DNA from: Paradesulfitobacterium ferrireducens
GTDB lineage: Bacteria > Bacillota > Desulfitobacteriia > Desulfitobacteriales > Desulfitobacteriaceae
Assembly: GCF_017310645.1 (NCBI RefSeq)
Contig: NZ_JAFLRH010000018.1
Coordinates: 1 to 64,000 of the forward strand
DNA: 64,000 nucleotides
Direction of reading: 5' to 3'
Below, piece after piece: positions 27,619 to 34,728 of the stretch. The notes under the pieces were generated by a model. The model made no database searches and had not been told where the DNA came from. It saw nothing but the letters and a program-made list of their open reading frames with translations. The position numbers and the translations under genes are program-made. The stretch's first letter is position 1, and each line of letters opens with the position of its first letter.

Positions 27619-29094
27619 TTAAACTCTCTCCAAGCCGCAGATTCTGTGGCGTCCCTGCTGTTTTGCCTGATACAAGGCCTCATCAGCTTTCTGGTAGAGC
27701 GAACGGAAATCCGTATTTTCTGGAAAACGGGCGACCCCGGCACTCAGGCCAAGGTCAATGCCAAGCTTCGGCAACGAGGCTTCCACCTCCGCCAGCCAGG
27801 CTCGCACCCGGTCATAACTCACCTGAGATTCTTCCCAACGGGCAAAGACAACCACGAATTCATCCCCGCCTAAGCGCGCCACCAGATCATGCACCCTGAC
27901 ATGATGCGCCAGGGCTGACCCAATTTTGATCAGAAGCTGGTCCCCGGCGGGATGCCCCAAGGTATCATTTACCTGCTTAAAATGATCCAGATCCAAAACA
28001 ATAAAGAGAAGTTGCTCTTGAGCCCTGGCCGCGCGGGAACACTCGGCTTCCAGACGTTCTTCCAAACCCGTGCGGTTTAAGAGCCCTGTCAAAGGATCAT
28101 GGGTAGCCAGGCGTTCCAACGTAGAACGGTGCCGCAAAGTCTCCAGCGCAACCGAGATCTGCAGCACGAAGGTATTCAATGTATCTTTGTCCAGCCCATC
28201 CAATTCGTTTCTCTGATGCAGAAGGCGCAGTTCCCCGATGACCGCACCATTGCTGAAGAGCGGGTACTTGGTAAACAACATGTCTTCCGGCATCTCTCCC
28301 AACCCTTTGCGGCACACCATGTCAAAATAAGGGCATTCCCGGCATTCCCCTTCCAGGGACTCCCCCTCAAAATCACAATATCGGCCTTTCTGTTGGGCAA
28401 CCCTGACCCGATCCAGGCTCAGATCGACATCTTTTAAGCGGCCAAACCCGCGAAACCAAATCTTGTCATGATCCAGAGCGTCCTCAACGATAAACAGCCC
28501 TTTGTCGACATTCAGAATCCCCATCGCCATCTCGCCCGCTTCGCTGAAAAGCTTAGCTTCATTGGCCACATTATTAAGTATATTGCTCCCACCAAGGAGT
28601 AAGTTCAAAGAAGCCTGCTGGCGCAAATAACGCTTGCGTTCTTGCTCCCGTTCAATATGGAGCGCCAAAAGCCAGGAAAAATGCTCCACCCAACGGTTCA
28701 TTTCCGCCTGTTCCGCCGGATTCTGGTCCGATAACAGCACGAGGCAGGTGCCGAGCAAGAAACGGGTTCGGCGCTGGCGCAACGGAAAAGCAGAAAGGAG
28801 CCCTTCTTCATCCAGGGAGACAGCCAGTTTCGCGCCCTCGGAATCCGCAGCGGAGAACCGTGGCAGCAGGCCTTGGACTACCCCTTCCAGCTCCGGATTC
28901 CGTTCCCCCTGCCAATCCGCTTCTCGCCAGCCTTCCTCTTCCTTAAGCCAAATACCCGCCATCTTGGGCGAGTAACGGTAGCATAAACCCTTAAGAAATT
29001 CCCTCAACCCTTCCAATAGATCCGCACTCTCGTTGATCTGTCTGACCAAGTCCCAACTCCACTCGGCCTTGTGCGCAGCCTTGGCCATTGGCAT
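27619..29094 (-). CDS. diguanylate cyclase with N-terminal GAF-like sensor
   Basis: The C-terminal domain (about 325-485) is a GGDEF domain with intact ARLGGDEFVVVFA and an RVHD inhibitory site five residues before it, so c-di-GMP synthesis with product inhibition is expected. The N-terminal part looks like one or two GAF-type sensor domains. It contains a cysteine cluster C-x10-C-x2-C-x6-C (YCDFEGESLEGECRECPYF then DMVC) that could bind metal or an Fe-S cluster. ATG 29094 is preceded by GGGGG; a TTG at 29115 is an alternative. It is soluble by sequence. Confidence 0.88.
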   Translation of the reverse strand: MPMAKAAHKAEWSWDLVRQINESADLLEGLREFLKGLCYRYSPKMAGIWLKEEEGWREADWQGERNPELEGVVQGLLPRFSAADSEGAKLAVSLDEEGLLSAFPLRQRRTRFLLGTCLVLLSDQNPAEQAEMNRWVEHFSWLLALHIEREQERKRYLRQQASLNLLLGGSNILNNVANEAKLFSEAGEMAMGILNVDKGLFIVEDALDHDKIWFRGFGRLKDVDLSLDRVRVAQQKGRYCDFEGESLEGECRECPYFDMVCRKGLGEMPEDMLFTKYPLFSNGAVIGELRLLHQRNELDGLDKDTLNTFVLQISVALETLRHRSTLERLATHDPLTGLLNRTGLEERLEAECSRAARAQEQLLFIVLDLDHFKQVNDTLGHPAGDQLLIKIGSALAHHVRVHDLVARLGGDEFVVVFARWEESQVSYDRVRAWLAEVEASLPKLGIDLGLSAGVARFPENTDFRSLYQKADEALYQAKQQGRHRICGLERV

Positions 29095-29115
29095 GTCCTG
29101 ACCCCCATCCCGCAA

Positions 29116-29382
29116 TCATTTACCCTGAAATATTCGATGAATTTCGATTAATTCCTTGTTGGTATGAAATGTTTTAAGAGTGGCCACCTTCGCCAAAGAA
29201 TAATGGAGGCATCACCAAGCGTGACCGAATGTCTCTAAGCTAGGGTTCTTTTCACCCCATTCGACCTGACCTATGTATGACTCGTTAATTTCGGCAGCCT
29301 CTGCAAGTTGTTCATGCGTAAGTCTATACTTCGTCCTTTCTTCTCTGATTCGCTGACCCAAATGTTTAAATACCATCTTCAT
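29116..29382 (-). pseudogene. broken XRE-type HTH regulator
   Basis: The minus strand encodes MKMVFKHLGQRIREERTKYR, then LTHEQLAEAAEINESYIGQVEWGEKNPSLETF, a classical XRE helix-turn-helix (quoted in two parts). An in-frame TGA at 29212 follows GHAW. Past it the same frame continues with SLAKVATLKTFHTNKELIEI to a second stop at 29116, which resembles the normal continuation of such regulators. About ten extra codons separate the two parts. It is most likely inactivated; a truncated HTH peptide could still be made. Confidence 0.65.
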
Positions 29383-29565
29383 AACCCCTTCCAATTCCAT
29401 TATATGGTATAGTCATACTAACATCTTGGAAGCTGAGAACGGCTTTGTTTTCCTCCCGAAGAACTTGAAAAGATCATTACGAATTTTTTAGGCCCAGATT
29501 CTTCCGACCTTTTCTCAACTTAGAAAGTACTGCTACTTAACTGCTCACAAAAATCCGATTCAAAC

Positions 29566-29592
29566 CAAAAAGCGACAGCCTAAAGGCTGTCG
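29566..29592 (-). terminator. intrinsic terminator of the CsoR-like gene cluster
   Basis: On the minus strand CGACAGCC, loop TTTA, GGCTGTCG is followed by CTTTTTGG, about 30 nt past the stop codon at 29619. Between this and the broken XRE gene (29383-29565) I see no gene. Confidence 0.8.
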
Positions 29593-29618
29593 TATTTAAT
29601 AAATATAAATAATCTCCC

Positions 29619-29888
29619 TCATTTAAACAGCCTATTCAAGACCACCAACAGTCTTCCGACCTCATCCGTGACCTGGCCTGCTGATGAGAGCAGGCATTCC
29701 CTGCTGTAGCGCTCGAAGACGAGCTTTTCCAATTCATCCAAGCAGGTCCGGACGACAGCAGCTTCCTGGATGACGGATAAGCTGTCCTGGTCAGCTTCTA
29801 CCTGCTCACGCAGGCTGAACACCCGACTGTAAATTTCTTCGATCTTGGCAAGCAGGCGCAGCTTCTGTTCATCTGCCGGAATTTCCAC
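29619..29888 (-). CDS. degenerate CsoR-family (DUF156-like) protein
   Basis: From GTG 29888 (AAAGGAGGG upstream) the 89-residue protein follows the CsoR/FrmR all-helical layout: LLAKIEEIYSRVFSLREQVE, VVRTCLDELEKLVFERYSRECLL (quoted from about residue 45), and a final LVVLNRLFK. At the classical ligand positions it has Ser36, Tyr61 and Cys65 in place of Cys36, His61 and Cys65, plus Cys49. The copper site is therefore lost. It is third in a group of small genes with a ferredoxin. It may sense something else or act as a protein partner. Confidence 0.6.
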   Translation of the reverse strand: MEIPADEQKLRLLAKIEEIYSRVFSLREQVEADQDSLSVIQEAAVVRTCLDELEKLVFERYSRECLLSSAGQVTDEVGRLLVVLNRLFK

Positions 29889-29956
29889 TTGGATCCCTCC
29901 TTTTTCAGAGGATCGTACCAGTGCCGGTACCGGCACAGAAAGGGTTAGCCAAAGTT

Positions 29957-30118
29957 TTATTTGAGCAGCTCCTTCAGGCGGTCCCGCTCTTCTTCCAGGT
30001 CATCGCGTTTGAAGATCATATCCGGTTTTACGGAGTGAGCCGGCCAGCGTGCGATCAGATCCGCCAGTTCTGTTTCTACTTGCTGCAGTTGTTTTTCGAG
30101 TGATTCGCGGTCATCCAT
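29957..30118 (-). CDS. small coiled-coil protein
   Basis: From ATG 30118 this 53-residue protein is mostly charged helix (LEKQLQQVETELADLIARWP and LEEERDRLKELLK) around a short AHSVKPDM turn. Its start overlaps the ferredoxin stop by 8 nt, so the two are probably translated together. I recall similar short RWPAHSV-containing proteins in other anaerobes, without a known function. A longer frame reaching 30196 lies inside the ferredoxin gene and is rejected. Confidence 0.65.
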   Translation of the reverse strand: MDDRESLEKQLQQVETELADLIARWPAHSVKPDMIFKRDDLEEERDRLKELLK

Positions 30119-30311
30119 TGGCCTGAGCCTCCTTATCCGCACGGAAAGTAATGGCTCCATGCATGCATACTTCCATGCACTCTTCACATTCCACACATAA
30201 TTCCGGTTGAACGACCGGTTGGGGGCCTACCATTTTAATCGCTTCATTGGGGCAGGCGTTGAGGCAACGCTTACAGCTGCGGCACAGTTTCTCTAAAATA
30301 TAGGCGGACAT
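30111..30311 (-). CDS. 2[4Fe-4S] ferredoxin
   Basis: The 66-residue protein has two complete C-x2-C-x2-C-x3-C motifs: CRSCKRCLNACPNEA (about 10-24) and CVECEECMEVCMHGA (about 39-53). Both support a [4Fe-4S] cluster, as in clostridial-type ferredoxins. It is the first of three small overlapping or closely spaced genes (ferredoxin, coiled-coil, CsoR-like). A short dispersed-repeat region separates it from the radical SAM/FmdB pair, for which it could supply electrons. Confidence 0.9.
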   Translation of the reverse strand: MSAYILEKLCRSCKRCLNACPNEAIKMVGPQPVVQPELCVECEECMEVCMHGAITFRADKEAQANG

Positions 30312-30323
30312 GTTATCACTCCG

Positions 30324-30602
30324 TTTCAGTAGTCATTCAGTAGTCAGTATTCAGGAGTCAGACTTCCATGCTGCTACGCAGCACCACTGATGAATGTAAC
30401 AGGCAAGCTACCTTGCGGAGCGAACCGTAGAGCAGAGGAGCGTCGTGAGCGCAGTCGACGAAGCGTGAAGCCGCGCCACGGTTCACTCCAGGTATTACCC
30501 AAAGGTTTGGCGCGGTAGCGAGTCGACAAGCGAGCAGCTCCGGCGCGTGGTGAGCGGGCAAGGTAGCTTGCCGGCATGTTACAGGGCAGGAGTCAGAATT
30601 TT
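30324..30602. repeat. dispersed non-coding repeat, copy A (core in forward orientation)
   Basis: The element starts with TCAGNNN heptads (30324-30360), then GACTTCCATGCTGCTACGCA, CACCACTGATG and an inverted pair made of ATGTAACAGGCAAGCTACC and its near-complement near 30563-30585. The core (about 30418-30562) is GC-rich and has internal inverted repeats (GTCGAC). It closes with CAGGGCAGGAGTCAGAAT. Copy B at 62185-62470 has the same flanks in the same orientation but the core reversed. The open frames in it are not gene-like. The whole 30312-30650 gap is otherwise empty. Confidence 0.85.
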
Positions 30603-30650
30603 GGTAGGATATTTATCCCGGAAACACCCGGTTTCCATTTAACAGCCTGC

Positions 30651-30845
30651 TCAGCCAAAGCTTACTCTGCCGGCGGAGGAACTGCTGCCTCCGCTCTTGC
30701 TGCCGCCAATGGTGACCGCGGTAAAGCGGGTGCCGACTTTGTCGCTGTCACACTGCGGGCAGCGCTGCTTGTCCCGCTGGCTGATGCTGCAGAATACAGA
30801 GAATTTATGGCCGCATTCCTGGCAAATCAAGTCATAACTCGGCAT
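30651..30845 (-). CDS. FmdB-type zinc ribbon protein
   Basis: From ATG 30845 (AGGAGGTGTG upstream) the 64-residue protein begins MPSYDLICQECGHKFSVFCS and has a second CxxC in QRCPQCDSDKV, the FmdB/CxxC regulatory ribbon. The tail is Gly/Ser-rich (IGGSKSGGSSSSAG) and ends RVSFG. It follows the radical SAM gene by 13 nt, so the two are co-transcribed. FmdB domains are mostly uncharacterised. Here it might be a partner or, more speculatively, a substrate of the radical SAM enzyme. Confidence 0.8.
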   Translation of the reverse strand: MPSYDLICQECGHKFSVFCSISQRDKQRCPQCDSDKVGTRFTAVTIGGSKSGGSSSSAGRVSFG

Positions 30846-30858
30846 GCGTACACACCTC

Positions 30859-32217
30859 CTAGTATCCCATCTTGAGTAATTCATCTCCATAGTATTTAAG
30901 GCCCAAGGTTAGAATCTCTTTAATCGGCCGGCAATCCGGACTCTGGATTTGTCCGGTCTTAGTCTTGGCCACCGCGCCGCAGCCGCCGCCGCAGATCAGA
31001 CTGACATCGCAGTCCTGGCATTTAGGAATCGTAAGCACGCTCCGCTCCTGCCACTCGCGCACATCCCGCTGACGCACACGGTAGTCGGGATAAAAGGTTC
31101 CGAGCTTATACTCATCTTGCCCGGTGGTTGCCGTACAGCCGTAAATGTCCCCGTAAAGGTCGAAGACCCACTCCGTTTTGCAGGCCGGGCAGGTGTCATA
31201 GCTTGGAAGATAAAGTTCCCCGGTCTGGACCAAGTGATGAATTCCTTTGAACTCGGGCTGGTGCAGTTTCTTTAGAATCGGGTATTTCTCTGCCAGCTCT
31301 ACAAACATCGCCCAGTGCTCCGCTTGATCCAAGAGGTGCTGGGGTGCGGCATAGCATTCGAAGAGCTCGTAATTGCGCCCAATCTGCGTTTTGAAACGCT
31401 GGACCGGGAGATCCAGCCAGCCGCGCTTATCTAAGTCTTCGGCTAAAGTCACTAAATCTTCATAATTGCTTTTATCCACAACCATGCGCAGATTGATGGG
31501 GATCTGACGCTTAACTGCTTCCGTAACTCCGAGCATAATGCGCTCATAGGTGCCTTTGCCGTTGGCGGTGGAGCGGCGGACATCATGAACCGCCTGCGGC
31601 CCGTCCAGGGTAATCTGGATTTCTTTGACTTCAGCTTGCTCCAAAATATCGAGGTAATCGATCAAATCATAGCCGTTGGTCACGGCAGAAATAGCGTACC
31701 CGCCCTTGGCGGCTTTTTTCACGATATAATCTATAACGTCCTTCTGGCGTTCGGAGGCAATGAGAGCTTCCCCGCCAAACAGGGTGATGAACGGTTTTTT
31801 ATTGGGGAACTGCTTCTTTAAGTGGTCAAAGAACACATCCACGACTTCTTTGCTCATAAGCTGGGTTTTCTGCTTAATTCCATTCTGATAGCAATAGGCA
31901 CAGGCCAGATTGCAGCCGTACGTCGGTACAAGCAGCACCTGAGGCGCACTCTCCTGCAAAGCCTCCTGAAATTCGGGCCAACGCTGGTGCAGGCGGTCTT
32001 CCTCTTCTTTGGGAGAGTGATACATATACCCCCGCTGCAGGAGATAGTCCAAAAATTCTTTATCCTCTACAGGGTTGCCCTGCTGCAAAGCGCTTAATTT
32101 CTCATACTCCGGCTGCTGAACCAAATCGAACGCACCCGAGAGAGAATTCATGATTGCATACGGAAACCGGGGATTTTCTTTCATCGGAAGAATTAAATTG
32201 TAACGGCTAAAATGCAT
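30859..32217 (-). CDS. radical SAM/SPASM domain protein
   Basis: From ATG 32217 (GGAG with eight-base spacing) the protein has 452 residues. After an N-terminal region of the type seen in peptide maturases (FSRYNLILPMKE, AIMNSLSGAF) comes the radical SAM motif CNLACAYC (102-109), GGEAL, and QITLDGPQAVHDVRR. The SPASM half holds CPACKTEW, YGCTATT, CQDCDVSLICGGGCGAV and a final CRP, enough for two auxiliary [4Fe-4S] clusters. Such enzymes modify ribosomal peptides or proteins. No Cys-rich precursor is visible nearby. Its substrate is unknown. Confidence 0.88.
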   Translation of the reverse strand: MHFSRYNLILPMKENPRFPYAIMNSLSGAFDLVQQPEYEKLSALQQGNPVEDKEFLDYLLQRGYMYHSPKEEEDRLHQRWPEFQEALQESAPQVLLVPTYGCNLACAYCYQNGIKQKTQLMSKEVVDVFFDHLKKQFPNKKPFITLFGGEALIASERQKDVIDYIVKKAAKGGYAISAVTNGYDLIDYLDILEQAEVKEIQITLDGPQAVHDVRRSTANGKGTYERIMLGVTEAVKRQIPINLRMVVDKSNYEDLVTLAEDLDKRGWLDLPVQRFKTQIGRNYELFECYAAPQHLLDQAEHWAMFVELAEKYPILKKLHQPEFKGIHHLVQTGELYLPSYDTCPACKTEWVFDLYGDIYGCTATTGQDEYKLGTFYPDYRVRQRDVREWQERSVLTIPKCQDCDVSLICGGGCGAVAKTKTGQIQSPDCRPIKEILTLGLKYYGDELLKMGY

Positions 32218-32235
32218 GTACCCCATCTCCTACAT

Positions 32236-32387
32236 AGTGTAGTCAGTATTCAGGGCAGAATTCAGGAGCCCTGGTTTCCTGACTTTATTCTTCTAAAAAA
32301 TGAAATTAGGCAAAGGAGCTTGCCGGATCATTTCAGAGTTGTTTCAAAAGAAGCTTACTTCAGATGGAGCTCGAACTCCATCTGAAG
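32236..32387. repeat. heptad repeat and 12-bp hairpin in a gene-free gap
   Basis: The 32218-32568 gap has TCAG-type heptads (32236-32270) and a perfect 12-bp inverted repeat CTTCAGATGGAG / CTCCATCTGAAG (32358-32387). The hairpin could terminate transcription of the methyltransferase gene on the minus strand. From 32390 to 32568 I see no gene or known RNA. Confidence 0.55.
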
Positions 32388-32568
32388 CGTAGTCAACTTA
32401 TCCAGGACCATTAACCAAACGTCAAATAATGTTCTAATTCTAGGACTTATCACCCCTGGATTAGTCGTGGCATCCCGCAACGATCTGCGAAGATTTGGAG
32501 CAGCACTGAGCGACATTAAGTGCGAGACTGGTGCAGCAAGCAGAAGATGTTTGTGTGAGTGGACGCAT

Positions 32569-33234
32569 CTATTGATTCACCCCCTTTCGTTCAAGCGGCT
32601 TGACGCCTTGAAACGTACGGCTTATCATTTCATACCCGTTTTTCAGGTAACGCCGTTCCTTATAAATATCAATCTCAGGAAAACCGGCCGCAGCTAAGGC
32701 TTCTTCATATTCCCGGACCGTGATGGCCCCGCCGAAGCAGGCAGCGATCGCATCCGGATCTTCCTTAATTTCCTGGGGCAAGGGGTTGTCAGTCATAATA
32801 TCGGAGACGACAAAGCGTCCACCGGGTTTAAGTACGCGGAATATTTCATGATAAACTTTGAGCTTGTCAGGGGCGTGGTTAATGGCGCAGTTGCTTAAGA
32901 CCGCGTCCAGGGAAGCGTCAGGCAGAGGAATCTGCTCCATTGACCCCTGGACGAATTCTATATTATAAATATTCTCTGTGAGAGCGCGTTCCCGAGCCAG
33001 GTCAAGCATACGCGGGGTCAGGTCCAGACCCCAGACAAAGCCTTCTGTGCCAACGGCTGCAGCAGCCAGCAAAGTTTCCCCGCCGCGTCCGCATCCTAAA
33101 TCAAGCACTTTTTCCCCGGGTTTTAGGTTTAAGTGGACAATGTTCCCGCCACAGCTCAAATTCGTGTTGTTATCTTCATTGCTATAACGGGTAATTATCC
33201 GGCTCATCACAACGCTCAAACTCGTTTCCTCCAC
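32569..33234 (-). CDS. ArsM-like SAM-dependent methyltransferase
   Basis: The 221-residue class I methyltransferase has motif I VLDLGCGRGGETLLAA (about 43-58) and SNCAINHAPDKLKVYHEIFR with LKPGGRFVVSDI. Sequence style and three extra cysteines (28 in NLSCGGN, 116 in SNC, 166 in AACFGG) recall arsenite methyltransferases, which use three Cys to bind As(III). The first Cys is in a shorter context than in ArsM, so arsenic is only a candidate substrate. The gene has its own promoter and a CsoR-type palindrome in its leader. Its start codon (33234) lies beyond ACGGAGTGGAGGAA. Confidence 0.75.
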   Translation of the reverse strand: MEETSLSVVMSRIITRYSNEDNNTNLSCGGNIVHLNLKPGEKVLDLGCGRGGETLLAAAAVGTEGFVWGLDLTPRMLDLARERALTENIYNIEFVQGSMEQIPLPDASLDAVLSNCAINHAPDKLKVYHEIFRVLKPGGRFVVSDIMTDNPLPQEIKEDPDAIAACFGGAITVREYEEALAAAGFPEIDIYKERRYLKNGYEMISRTFQGVKPLERKGVNQ

Positions 33235-33258
33235 TCCGTTGTCTCTCTATCTAACCCC

Positions 33259-33274
33259 AACCCCCATAGGGTAT
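33259..33274 (-). promoter_or_regulatory. CsoR-type operator upstream of the methyltransferase
   Basis: The plus-strand sequence AACCCCCATAGGGTAT (minus: ATACCCTATGGGGGTT) is a C-tract/G-tract palindrome of the CsoR/CstR class. It lies at about +15 to +30 of the promoter at 33294-33322. A second copy of the same class sits at the start site of the thioredoxin-thioredoxin reductase gene. Confidence 0.6.
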
Positions 33275-33293
33275 GTGCTCAATCCTGAGAACT

Positions 33294-33322
33294 ATTTTAC
33301 GTGAAAGACTTATATACGTCAA
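33294..33322 (-). promoter_or_regulatory. promoter of the methyltransferase gene
   Basis: On the minus strand TTGACG (33317-33322), 17 nt and TAAAAT (33294-33299) precede the CsoR-type palindrome and, about 60 nt on, the start codon. Confidence 0.7.
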
Positions 33323-33429
33323 TGATAGACTTGGAAATTCTCAAGTAATTTTGCCTAATTTTTGCGACGGTAGTTTTCTGAACATGATCGATATAAATGA
33401 TTAATCCACATTTGATTTAATAACCGGTC

Positions 33430-34404
33430 TCAATGGAGTAGAAGCTGGGGTACCGGAATCTCCGGCGTTTGAGGGTCAGGGGGCTGGGCTCCCGTAGCTC
33501 TCAGCGCTGCATTTGCACTCTCATCCCGTTCCAGGGCATCCAGATACTTAATTGCCTGGAGAGCGGCAGTGCCTCCTTCTCCGGCAGCTTTTACGAGTTG
33601 ATAAGGCTGGCCGGTGCAGTCTCCGGCTGCAAATAGTCCCGGGATGTTGGTCTCAAGCTTGTGGTTAACCGCGATGGCCCCATCATTGAGCGTTATCCCT
33701 GAAACCAGCTGTTCAGCGGGGACGCTTTCTCTGAGGATAAAGACGCCGTCGGCTTCCAATCTCTCACTGTTTATGAGTACTCCTTCGACACCGTTAGTAC
33801 CGAGAATTTCACTGACTTTCCCCTGTCTTACTTCGACTCGGGGATTAATTCTCACAATATCAGAATAGTAGGGAATGTAAAAAACATGTGAGCAAATATC
33901 TGCCATGAAATTCGCTTCAGCTTCTCCTTCGGCACTATAGGAAATAATGATCACGCTTTTGCCTTTATAAAGCGGACCGTCACAGGTAGCGCAATAGCCC
34001 AGGCCTTTTCCTAAAAGCTCGGATTCCCGCTTGAATAGTTTCTGGGTGGAGACTCCGGTTGCCAAAATGACTGCATCCGCTTCCAATGACTTGTCTTTCC
34101 CGACCAAGGTAAATGGGGGACCGGGATAAATGTTAGTCACTTTAAGAGGAACGATCTGTATCCCCAAGTGCCGCAGATGTTCAAAAAAGCGCAAGCGCAG
34201 TTCTTCACCTTTGATTCCGGGAAAACCGAGGAAATTATCTACTTGGGGGGCCTTCGCCAGTTTGGGGCTGCATTCCTCCGTACCTAAGAGGACAAAGTCC
34301 CTGTTGCGGATTTTGGCGTTGAGGGCGGCAGACATTCCTGCCGGCCCACAACCCACAATTGCCAGTTCGTAGTGTTTCTTAAGCTCCAATAGATCCGCTG
34401 TCAT
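33430..34404 (-). CDS. thioredoxin-reductase-like flavoprotein lacking an NADPH motif
   Basis: From ATG 34404 the 324-residue protein has the FAD motif LAIVGCGPAGMSAALNA and the redox pair GYCATCDGPLY (Cys138, Cys141) and ends with GLFAAGDCTGQ. Where TrxB has GGGNSAxEEA for NADPH, it has IIISYSAEGEAEANF, with no GxGxxA. This and the KAPQVDNFLGFPGI segment suggest the ferredoxin-dependent flavin thioredoxin reductase (FFTR) type known from clostridia. The start follows the small Cys-rich gene by 10 nt, with TTGAGGTGG upstream. A longer frame covering that small gene is rejected. Confidence 0.8.
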   Translation of the reverse strand: MTADLLELKKHYELAIVGCGPAGMSAALNAKIRNRDFVLLGTEECSPKLAKAPQVDNFLGFPGIKGEELRLRFFEHLRHLGIQIVPLKVTNIYPGPPFTLVGKDKSLEADAVILATGVSTQKLFKRESELLGKGLGYCATCDGPLYKGKSVIIISYSAEGEAEANFMADICSHVFYIPYYSDIVRINPRVEVRQGKVSEILGTNGVEGVLINSERLEADGVFILRESVPAEQLVSGITLNDGAIAVNHKLETNIPGLFAAGDCTGQPYQLVKAAGEGGTAALQAIKYLDALERDESANAALRATGAQPPDPQTPEIPVPQLLLH

Positions 34405-34414
34405 TCCAACCACC

Positions 34415-34561
34415 TCAACGGATCTTTGCCAGGACGGCATCGATCTTTTGGCATTCTGGGCAGCCTTTAATCGGCCCGCCTTCGTCACAGGTATTGCGGC
34501 AGTTGTTCAGGGACTTGCGGATTACTTCAAGTTCATCTTCACTAAAATCAATGATTGGCAT
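34415..34561 (-). CDS. 48-residue cysteine-rich protein
   Basis: An ATG at 34559-34561 with AAGGAGG nine bases upstream opens a 48-codon frame: MPIIDFSEDELEVIRKSLNN followed by CRNTC, GPIKGCPEC and a basic helix ending AVLAKIR. Four cysteines in two C-x2/3-C pairs suggest a metal site or a thiol-disulfide role. It precedes the thioredoxin-reductase-like gene by 10 nt, so it may be its redox partner. I do not recognise the family. The upstream sequence to 34728 shows no other gene. Confidence 0.75.
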   Translation of the reverse strand: MPIIDFSEDELEVIRKSLNNCRNTCDEGGPIKGCPECQKIDAVLAKIR

Positions 34562-34728
34562 GGGGAAAACCTCCTTGTTAAAAGTTAGGGTTCATCACAG
34601 AGAGTTTTCCCCATTTCTAAAGTATTCATAGCTAGATCAGTCGTTTTTTAGAACTTTGGGCTATTTGATAACGCGTACTTCATCATATGCCTAGGCTTAG
34701 TTCTAAGGTAAGAGTTAGTACATCTGCT

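Noticed and set aside
29619-29936. Longer start (ATG 29936) for the CsoR-like protein
   Set aside because: The segment contains the strong AAAGGAGGG ribosome-binding site for GTG 29888.
29957-30196. Longer start for the coiled-coil protein
   Set aside because: The extra N-terminus lies inside the ferredoxin gene; ATG 30118 gives the usual stop-start overlap.
30358-30577. Two overlapping minus-strand open frames of 67 residues
   Set aside because: They lie wholly in the dispersed repeat, have no ribosome-binding site and no family features; the core is also found inverted elsewhere.
32467-32697. Plus-strand open frame before the methyltransferase
   Set aside because: It runs antisense into the methyltransferase gene; no ribosome-binding site or recognisable motif.
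34404-34488. Longer N-terminus of the thioredoxin-reductase-like protein
   Set aside because: It would overlap the 48-residue Cys-rich gene in another frame; ATG 34404 has its own ribosome-binding site and gives a normal FAD-domain start.
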